Shown here piece by piece: positions 62,001 to 64,000 of a stretch of DNA of 64,000 nt (its first letter is position 1; every line of letters starts with the position of its first letter). The translations under genes were made by a program, and so were the position numbers. The DNA lies in NCBI RefSeq assembly GCF_000974485.1, contig NZ_BBOM01000008.1, positions 605,367-669,366 on the forward strand, given 5' to 3'. This DNA comes from Streptomyces sp. NBRC 109706 (GTDB lineage: Bacteria > Actinomycetota > Actinomycetes > Streptomycetales > Streptomycetaceae). The notes under the pieces are model-generated. The model searched no databases. It was not told the origin of the DNA and saw only the letters and a program-made list of their open reading frames with translations.

Positions 62001-64000
62001 CAGGACTCCACCAACCGAAACAGCGCCACCTCAAGAGCGAACAACCCCGCCTGCGCCCAGCCCGTCTGATCCAGGTCAATGCCGTCGGTCAGGATCTCGC
62101 GGAGGGGGTGTTCCAGTCGTGCGTCGAGGCGTTCGCAGATCGCGTCGAAGGCTTCGGCGTAGACGGGGAAGGTCTCGTACAACCCCTGTCCCATGCCGGC
62201 GCGTTGCGAGCCCTGCCCCGTGAAGAGGAACGCGGTCCGGCCCTCGCCGGCCGTGCCCGTGGCGAGCACATCCCCATCAGCGGCCAGGACGACCCGATGC
62301 TCCAACGCGGCCCGCGTCGTGGCCAGCGACCAGCCGACGTCCACCGGGTCCAACTCCGGCCGTTCACCAACGAAGGACCGCAGCCGTGCGACCTGTGCCC
62401 GTAGCGCGCCTTCGGTCTTTGCCGATACCAGCCACGGCACCAGCCCTGGTGCCGGTGAGACCACGCTTCGGGGCGTCGGCTCCGAATTCGGTGCTTGTTC
62501 GAGGATGACGTGGGCGTTGGTGCCGCTGATGCCGAAGGAGGAGACGGCTGCGCGGCGGGGTCGGTCGGTTTGGGGCCATTCTTGTGGTTCGGTGAGGAGT
62601 TTTACCGTGCCGGCTGACCAGTCGATCTGGGGTGAGGGTTCGTCCACGTGCAGGGTTGCCGGGAGTATGCCGTGGCGCATGGCCATGACCATTTTGATCA
62701 GGCCGGCGACGCCTGCTGCGGATTGGGTGTGGCCGATGTTGGATTTGATGGAGCCGAGCCACAGCGGACTGTTATTGTCCCGGTTTTGGCCGTAGGTGGC
62801 GATGAGTGCTTGGGCTTCGATGGGGTCGCCGAGGCGGGTGCCGGTGCCGTGGGCTTCGACGGTGTCGATGTCGGTGGGGGTGAGGTGGGCGTTGGTGAGG
62901 GCTTGTTGGATGACGCGTTGTTGGGAGGGTCCGTTGGGGGCGGTGAGGCCGTTGGAGGCGCCGTCTTGGTTGATGGCGCTGCCGCGTATTACCGCGAGTA
63001 TGTGGTGTCCGTTGCGTTGGGCGTCGGTGAGTCGTTCTAGGAGGAGGAGTCCGGCGCCTTCGGACCAGCCGGTGCCGTCGGCTGCGGCGGCGAAGGGTTT
63101 GCAGTGGCCGTCGGTGGCGAGGCCGTCTTGGCGGTTGAATTCGGCGAATATGCCGGGGGTGGTCATGACGGTGACGCCGCCGGTGAGGGCTAGGTCGCAT
63201 TCGCCGGTGTGGAGGGCTTGGGTGGCCCAGTGGAGTGCGACGAGGGAGGAGGAGCAGGCGGTGTCGATGGTGATGGCGGGGCCTTGGAGGCCGAAGGTGT
63301 AGGCGATGCGGCCGGAGATGATGCTGGGGGCGTTGCCGGTAAGGAGGTGGCCGTCGGAGGTTTCGGGGAGTTGGGTGCCGGTGCCGTAGGTGGAGGTGGA
63401 GGATCCGATGTAGACGCCGGTTTGGGTTCCTTGGATGTGTGTGGGGGTGATTCCGGCGGTTTCGAGGGTTTCCCATGCGGTTTCGAGCAGTAGTCGTTGC
63501 TGGGGGTCCATGGCGAGGGCTTCGCGGGGGCTGATGCCGAAGAGGGTGGCGTCGAATTGGTCTGCGTTGTGGACGAAGCCGCCGAGGTGGGTGTTGTCGG
63601 TTTGGGTGAGGGTGTTGGGCCAGCCTCGGTTGGTGGGGAAGGGGGTCATGCCGTCGGTTTGGTTGGCGACGAGGTTCCAGAGTTGTTCGGGTGTGGTGAC
63701 GTTGCCGGGGAAGCGGCAGGCCATGCCGATGATGGCGATGGGTTCGTTGTGTTGTGTTGTGTTGGTGGGGGTGGGGCGGGATGTGTTTGGGGTGGTGTTG
63801 GGTGTTTGGAGGAGTTGTGAGAGGAGGTGGTTGGTGAGGGTGGTGGGGTTGGGGTAGTCGAAGGCGAGGGTGGCGGGGAGGCGTAGTCCGGTGGTGGTGT
63901 TGAGTCGGTTGCGTAGTTCGACGGTGGTGAGGGAGTCGAAGCCGAGGTCTTTGAAGGTTTGGTGTTCGCCGATGGCGTCGGTGGTGGTGTGGCCGAGGAC
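44912..64000 (-). CDS. Type I modular PKS, PKS-A (partial, 5' end outside): ACP plus four modules
   Basis: A polyketide synthase with 6362 residues in the window. The frame is open to the right edge, where the end of a preceding module's ACP is visible (Ser codon 63932-63934 in GFDSL), so at least one more module lies outside. Four complete modules follow: KS-AT-KR-ACP, KS-AT-KR-ACP, KS-AT-DH-KR-ACP, KS-AT-DH-KR-ACP. All four ATs carry GHSLGE and HAFH (malonyl-CoA). Every KS keeps TACSSS, EAHGTGT and KSNIGHT. The C-terminal tail is a docking domain: a helical stretch around KLQEIEAGLAG and RRLESLVSKYG, then EATNEDLFAFIDREL. It suits the PKS-B head 39 nt downstream. Modules 1 to 3 share long near-identical DNA, a sign of duplication or conversion. 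The rightmost kilobase codes for an unusually Thr-, Asn- and His-rich version of the normal sequence. Confidence 0.96.
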   Translation of the reverse strand, partial: VLGHTTTDAIGEHQTFKDLGFDSLTTVELRNRLNTTTGLRLPATLAFDYPNPTTLTNHLLSQLLQTPNTTPNTSRPTPTNTTQHNEPIAIIGMACRFPGNVTTPEQLWNLVANQTDGMTPFPTNRGWPNTLTQTDNTHLGGFVHNADQFDATLFGISPREALAMDPQQRLLLETAWETLETAGITPTHIQGTQTGVYIGSSTSTYGTGTQLPETSDGHLLTGNAPSIISGRIAYTFGLQGPAITIDTACSSSLVALHWATQALHTGECDLALTGGVTVMTTPGIFAEFNRQDGLATDGHCKPFAAAADGTGWSEGAGLLLLERLTDAQRNGHHILAVIRGSAINQDGASNGLTAPNGPSQQRVIQQALTNAHLTPTDIDTVEAHGTGTRLGDPIEAQALIATYGQNRDNNSPLWLGSIKSNIGHTQSAAGVAGLIKMVMAMRHGILPATLHVDEPSPQIDWSAGTVKLLTEPQEWPQTDRPRRAAVSSFGISGTNAHVILEQAPNSEPTPRSVVSPAPGLVPWLVSAKTEGALRAQVARLRSFVGERPELDPVDVGWSLATTRAALEHRVVLAADGDVLATGTAGEGRTAFLFTGQGSQRAGMGQGLYETFPVYAEAFDAICERLDARLEHPLREILTDGIDLDQTGWAQAGLFALEVALFRLVESWGVTPDVLLGHSLGEIVAAHVAGVLDLDDACVLVAERGRLMQALPSGGGMLAVQASEADVANSGLDIAAVNGPRSVVLSGDVAAIERYAAECGERGWRFNILSVSHAFHSALMEPMLDEFATVLAGLTFNPARIPIVSNLTGAVAEPGLLQEPEYWLKQVRETVRFADGATALEAMGVTRYLELGPDGVLSGMAQETVAEGTFVPLLRKDRDETDTAVTAISRLWTVGVEVDWSGVFAGWGGRVVELPTYAFQRERYWPQPSAESEAGEGLVDSAFWDAVERGDLEELAGLESALPALSAWRQRHQERSTLDSWRYRITWQPLTDLPAPALSGTWVIAGTEDEDISTALATAGATVVNLPIHEIAQLPDTAGIILTPENWTDTLTTIQTLPDVPAPLWVLTRGAQAIGRSDRLTNPELATVWGLGRVAALEHPQRWGGLVDIPAVLDTRAGARLASILASDSDGEDQIAIRNSGVYGRRLVRAVPAPVTGTGWQPSGTVLVTGGTGALGTEVARWLAGRGVPHLVLTSRGGIAPEGLVEELAELGARTTVVACDVADRDALATVIAEIPNLTGIVHAAGVDEPAALAWTTTEAVANVLSPKVDGTRHLDELTAELPLDLFVVFSSISATWGSGTQGAYAAGNTFLDAWVQHRHDRGLPGTSVAWGPWAGGGIATRGEAAQALRRRGLAPMDPALAIRALAQAVDGQESCVTVADVDWSVFAPAFTSVRASALLSDLPEAKDALKTTAPSGDSASGLRQRLADTATAERRQMVLDLVRDQAAQVLGHTAGAEAVESDRAFRDLGFDSLMAVELRNLLTAHTGLPLAATLVFDYPSPAVLADHLLSELVEDVVQQGPALPVLATGTVVDEPIAIVGMACRYPGGVTSPEQLWDLVESATDGITPFPADRGWPSTVPDGVAALGGFVQDADKFDADLFGISPREALAMDPQQRLLLETAWETLETAGMNPRSLRGRSIGVFAGASSSGYGNNGVAGAEGHLLSGTANSVISGRIAYTFGLEGPAVTVDTACSSSLVALHLAAQALRSGECDLALAGGVTVMVTPGAFAEFDRQDGLASDGRCKSFAAAADGTGWAEGVGLLLVERLSDAQRNGHQVLAVVRGSAVNQDGASNGLTAPNGPSQQRVIRQALANAHLTGTDIDTVEAHGTGTRLGDPIEAQALLATYGQDRDQNSPLWLGSIKSNIGHTQAAAGVAGLIKMVMAMRHGVLPATLHVDEPSPAVDWSTGAVALLTEAREWPKVDRPRRAAVSAFGISGTNAHVILEQAPEPEPEPIATIATRQSPGLLPWVVSARSGSTLQAQVARLRSFVGERPELDAVDVGWSLATTRAALEHRVVLAADGDVLATGTASEGRTAFLFTGQGAQRAGMGLGLYETFPVYAEAFDAVCARLDMRLERPLREVLTDGIDLDQTGWAQAGLFALEVAAYRLVESWGLVPDVLLGHSLGEISAAHVAGVLDLDDACVLVAERGRLMQALPTGGGMLAVQATEDDVADSGLDIAAVNGPRSVVLSGDVAAIERYAAECGERGWRFNVLSVSHAFHSALMEPMLDEFATVLAGLTFNPARIPIVSNLTGAVAEPGLLQEPEYWLKQVRETVRFADAVTALEAMGVTRYLELGPDGVLSGMAQETVADATFVPLLRKDRDETDTALTAISRLWTVGVEVDWSGVFAGWGGRVVELPTYAFQRERYWPQPSAESEAGEGLVDSAFWDAVERGDLEELAGLESALPALSAWRQRHQERSTLDSWRYRITWQPLTDLPAPALSGTWVIAGTEDEDISTALATAGATVVNLPIHEIAQLPDTAGIILTPENWTDTLTTIQTLSDVPAPLWVLTRGAQAIGRSDRLTNPELATVWGLGRVAALELPQRWGGLVDIPAVLDTRAGARLAGILASDGGGEDQIAVRNSGVYGRRLVRAVPAAVAGAGWGPSGSVLVTGGTGALGAEVARWLAGRGVPHLVLTSRGGIAPEGLVEELAELGARTTVVACDVADRDALAEVIAGVPELTGVVHAAGVDNPEALAWTTTEAVADVLRPKVDGTRHLDELTRDLPLDLFVVFSSISATWGSGTQGAYAAGNTFLDAWVQHRHDRGLPGTAVAWGPWAGGGMAAQGEAEAALRRRGLIPMDPALAIRALAQAVDGQESCVTVADVDWSVFAPAFTSVRPSPLLSDLPEAANALDTTAPGGDAESELRQRLITATVAERHPLVLDLVRDQAAQVLGHTAGADAIDPARAFRDLGFDSLMAVELRNLLTRQTGLSLSATLVFDYPSPAVLADHLLSELVEDVVQQGAALPVLATGTVVDEPIAIVGMACRYPGGVTSPEQLWDLVESATDGITPFPTDRGWSNEIPDGVAALGGFVEDADKFDADLFGISPREALAMDPQQRLLLETAWETLETAGMNPRSLRGRSIGVFAGASSSGYGNNGVAGAEGHLLSGTANSVISGRLAYTFGLEGPAVTVDTACSSSLVALHLAAQALRSGECDLALAGGVTVMVTPGAFAEFDRQDGLASDGRCKSFAAAADGTGWSEGVGLLLVERLSDAQRNGHQVLAVVRGSAVNQDGASNGLTAPNGPSQQRVIRQALANAHLTSADIDTVEAHGTGTRLGDPIEAQALIATYGQDRDQNSPLWLGSIKSNIGHTQAAAGVAGLIKMVMAMRHGVLPATLHVDEPSPQIDWSEGAVKLLTEARQWPDVDRPRRAAVSAFGISGTNAHVILEQAPEPEPEPIATIATRQAPGLLPWVVSAKTEAALRAQVDRLRSFVAERPALEPVDIGWSLATTRAGLEHRAILHGDEELAAGIAAEGRTAFLFTGQGAQRAGMGLGLYETFPVYAEAFDAVCARLDTRLERPLREVLTDGADLDQTGWAQAGLFALEVALYRLVESWGLVPDVLLGHSLGEIVAAHVAGVLDLDDACVLVAERGRLMQALPTGGGMLAVQATEADVADSGLDVAAVNGPNAVVLSGSSDAIERYAAECAQRGWRFTILTVSHAFHSALMEPMLEEFASVLAGLTFNPARIPIVSNLTGTTAEPGQIQQPDYWLQQVRQTVRFADGVTALEAMNVTRYLELGPDGVLSGMAQETTVTDATFATLLRKDRDETDTALTAISRLWTTGINVNWPALFDGWGGRVVELPTYAFQRERYWPQHQLGAGDLGAVGLAGARHALLGAAVALAEGDAVLLTGRLSTGGQPWLADHVVLGQIVVPGTALVEMALRAGQEVGCGLVRELVLQSPLVLPESGAAQVQVRVEAPDAAGDRTIHIHARAEGSDEWALHASGFLAASELQAPDFDLAVWPPQDALPVELSGFYEALTGAGFAYGPMFQGVQAAWRDESGIYADVTLPNTDGVEGLGIHPALLDSALHPTGLLAGDDEASGPRLPFAWSGVELFAVGATALRVAIVPEGEGVQVRAADGLGQPVARIRSLMSRTISADQLTPTEPTDDALFAIDWTTLTTTPQTQPTDLTTLTAGEGPLEQVLGDVLRGVQEWLADETSAPTRLAVITRGAVPAAPHDVVDPVGAAVWGLIRSAQSEHPDRITLVDNDPAATEDVDLALLPAVDEPGIAIRNGHILVPRLVRATTTAESTVAPDPNGTVLITGGTGTLGGLLARHLVTEHGVRHLLLLSRRGSDAAGVGDLTAELGALGADVRVVACDAADRDALAAVLAREVPVDAPLTGVVHAAGVLDDGVFTALTQERLETVLRAKATAAVNLDELTRDVDLSMFVLYSSVSATLGTPGQGNYAAANAFLDGLATRRRAEGLPALSLGWGLWERASGMTGHLQDRASRLGSGLSDEQGLALFDAALGVDRATVVPMQLDVSALRSWNPTSSPIPALLRGFVPTTVIRRAGRAAEGEPQLLRQLAGLSPAEQRALLQNMVLAEVARVLGHASADAISERQAFKDLGFDSLTAVEFRNRLNTVAGLRLPATLVFDYPNVQVLVDHLVSLLSEADRPVPVAPARSVGVDEPIAIVGMSCRLPGGVVSPAGLWDLVMAGRDGITDFPDDRGWEVAWSEVSGVGGFVTGAGEFDAAMFGISPREALAMDPQQRLLLESVWEAFESAGLDPHSLRGSATGVYAGVMYHDYAQSLGTVPEGVEAFLGTGNAGSVLSGRAAYTFGLEGPAVTVDTACSSSLVALHLASQALRSGECDLAVAGGVTVLSTPGVFVDFARQGGLAADGRCKSFAAAADGTGWSEGAAILVVERLADAQRNNHPILAIVRGTSVNQDGASNGLTAPNGPSQQRVIQQALANAHLTAADIDIVEAHGTGTRLGDPIEAQALIATYGQHRAQNDEPLWLGSIKSNIGHTQAAAGAAGIIKMVMSMRHGILPATLHVDEPSPQIDWSAGAVKLLTHPREWPQTDRPRRAAVSSFGISGTNAHVILEQAPTPKPHTPRTTRQAPGLVPWPISAKTQTALQAQVTRLQTFLAERPQSNAIDIGFSLATTRAALEHRIVLTDTTDILATGTVTEGRTAFLFTGQGAQRPGMGQELYEAFPVYAEAFDTICARLDTHLERPLHEVLTDGADLDQTLWAQAGLFALEVALYRVVESWGVIPDVLLGHSLGEITAAHIAGVLSLDDACTLVAERGRLMQALPSGGGMLAVQATEADVTHSGLDTAAINGPQSIVLSGDAGAIERYAVECADQDRRFTILTVSHAFHSALMEPMLDEFAAVLNNLTFNPTRIPIISNLTGAIAEPGQIQQPEYWLKQVRGTVRFADGVTTLQTMGVTRYLEIGPDAVLTGMAQETIAEGVFTPLLRKDRDETDTALTALSRLWTTGINVNWPAVFTNWGGRAVELPTYAFQRERYWPQPRVGAGDLGAVGLTGAEHALLGAAMTLADGDGIVLTGLLSVAAQPWLADHRVLGRLVVPGAALVEMVLRAGQEAGCGLVRELVLRTPLVLPESGGVRVQIRVADADGAGDRPVLVHARAEGTDEWVLHASGLLAASEQGAGDFELDVWPPQGAVSVDIDGFYEALAQVGLGYGPAFQGVRAAWRDDAAVYAEVVLPSADGVERLGIHPALLDAALHPSGFLVGDDAEPGPRLPFAWSGVELFAVGATALRVAIVPEGESVRIRAADGAGQPVAVIRSLASRAVSTDQLPSAERADNALFAVDWAAVSPAVDGPPSEAGLSTLVVGDGPLEQVLGDVLRGVQEWLADETTSGSRLAVVTRRAVPAGQDGAGEPVDVVNAAVWGLVRSAQSENPDRIVLVDVDPAADETGEPGFAALLVTAEPQLAIRDGQILVPRLARVSGAERVVLSDRDGTVLITGGTGTLGGLLARHLVAEYGVRRLLLLSRQGPDAPGAAELTAELAASGADARVVACDAADRDALAAVLDGIPADAPLTGVVHAAGVLDDGVFTALTPDRLNSVLRAKATAAAHLDELTRDADLALFVLYSSVSATFGTPGQANYAAANAFLDGLAARRRAEGLPGLSLGWGMWEQASGMTGHLRERTARLGPGLSNEQGLALFDAALGGDRSGVVAMVLDVGALRSWGSSGSVPALLRGLAPAVVRRASQVAGGEPRLPGRLAGLASEDRIRLLQETVLAEVAQVLGHASADAIGERQAFKDLGFDSLTAVELRNRLQAVTGLRLPATLVFDYPTSAKLVEFLAEELLPRQEVAATDLLLGKLQEIEAGLAGTEDAEARTKLVRRLESLVSKYGDDGVGQDAGSSVVEALDEATNEDLFAFIDRELGDA
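50135..55060 (-). other. PKS-A module 3: KS-AT(malonyl)-DH-KR-ACP
   Basis: KS is about 53820-55060. AT is about 52560-53560 (HAFH). DH is about 51700-52540, with catalytic His codon 52391-52393 in DHVVLGQIVVP and Asp in DSALH. KR is about 50600-51660, with VLDDG, a Pro before NYAAAN and Tyr and Asn intact: B1-type, the usual partner of a DH. ACP GFDSL is near 50253-50288. A double bond is predicted. Confidence 0.93.
55110..59401 (-). other. PKS-A module 2: KS-AT(malonyl)-KR-ACP
   Basis: KS is about 58160-59401. AT is about 56900-57900, with GHSLGE (isoform GHSLGEIS) and HAFH. KR is about 55620-56760, with TWGSGTQGAYAAGN intact (A1-type). ACP GFDSL is near 55230-55270. The KS copies module 3 while the KR copies module 1, so the module looks chimaeric. 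Confidence 0.92.
56401..57009 (-). repeat. Inter-module repeat copy 1 (PKS-A module 2 KR linker)
   Basis: These 609 bp match 60742-61350 at a constant offset of 4341 bp (1447 codons). By eye I found one substitution (56491 against 60832). The repeat codes for the end of the AT, the post-AT linker and the structural half of the KR. Divergence resumes sharply after 57009, and scattered differences resume before 56401. Confidence 0.85.
59450..63745 (-). other. PKS-A module 1: KS-AT(malonyl)-KR-ACP
   Basis: KS is about 62490-63745. AT is about 61250-62250, with GHSLGE and HAFH. KR is about 59950-61100, with TWGSGTQGAYAAGN (A1-type, Lys, Tyr and Asn intact). ACP GFDSL is near 59560-59610. A hydroxyl is predicted on the incoming unit. 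Its KR linker is almost the same DNA as in module 2. Confidence 0.92.
60742..61350 (-). repeat. Inter-module repeat copy 2 (PKS-A module 1 KR linker)
   Basis: Partner of 56401-57009 at an offset of 4341 bp. Near identity of 609 bp, including silent wobble positions, exceeds what protein-level constraint explains and points to recent duplication or gene conversion. It is also a place where short-read assemblies may collapse. Confidence 0.85.
63780..64000 (-). other. ACP of the preceding PKS-A module (partial)
   Basis: Residues DLGFDSLTTVELRNRL are followed by LRLPATLAFDYP, a standard ACP C-terminal half. The phosphopantetheine Ser codon is 63932-63934. The linker to the next KS is rich in Thr, Asn, Pro and Gln. 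The rest of this module is outside the window. Confidence 0.9.

Overview
The window is a very GC-rich stretch of actinobacterial DNA (Streptomyces or a close relative, judged from GC-dominated wobble positions and family content). It is almost wholly one large modular type I polyketide synthase (PKS) locus. There are six protein genes. Five are giant PKS genes on the minus strand, and one is a cytochrome P450 gene on the plus strand. Both window edges cut through PKS genes, so the cluster continues on both sides. I see no loading module, regulator, sugar, transport or precursor-supply gene, and no RNA gene, insertion sequence or CRISPR array.

Layout from right to left, the direction of PKS transcription. 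PKS-A (44912-64000, 5' end outside) carries an ACP and then four complete malonyl modules: KR, KR, DH-KR, DH-KR. PKS-B (26255-44872) has four modules (malonyl KR, methylmalonyl KR, malonyl KR, malonyl with a ruined KR) and ends in a thioesterase, so it is the release protein. A 59-nt convergent gap with an 11-bp GC hairpin separates it from the P450 (24981-26195, plus strand). A 229-nt divergent promoter region follows. PKS-C (8282-24751) has three modules: malonyl DH-ER-KR, an atypical-AT KR module, and methylmalonyl DH-KR. PKS-D (3651-8264) is a single malonyl KR module, and PKS-E (1-3649, 3' end outside) is KS-AT plus the start of a KR.

How they work together. Docking domains and short gaps support A to B, C to D and D to E hand-offs. 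PKS-B is terminal by its thioesterase, and PKS-C starts with a docking helix and a normal condensing KS. The C-D-E branch therefore probably acts earlier in the assembly line although it lies beyond the terminal gene. From domain content alone, the carboxyl end of the product is predicted to have a C3 ketone, hydroxyls at C5, C7 and C9, a C6 methyl, a C10-C13 diene and hydroxyls at C15 and C17. The C-D part adds a fully reduced unit, a hydroxylated unit with an unusual alpha substituent, a methyl-branched alkene and a hydroxyl. This suits a large polyol macrolide. I could not tie it to a known compound.

The most notable points are the permuted gene order, the catalytically dead KR next to the thioesterase, the non-canonical AT motif in PKS-C module 2, two ACPs lacking the usual Asp before the phosphopantetheine Ser, and strong evidence of recombination between modules (an exact 4341-bp repeat register and blocks of switched wobble-base preference).
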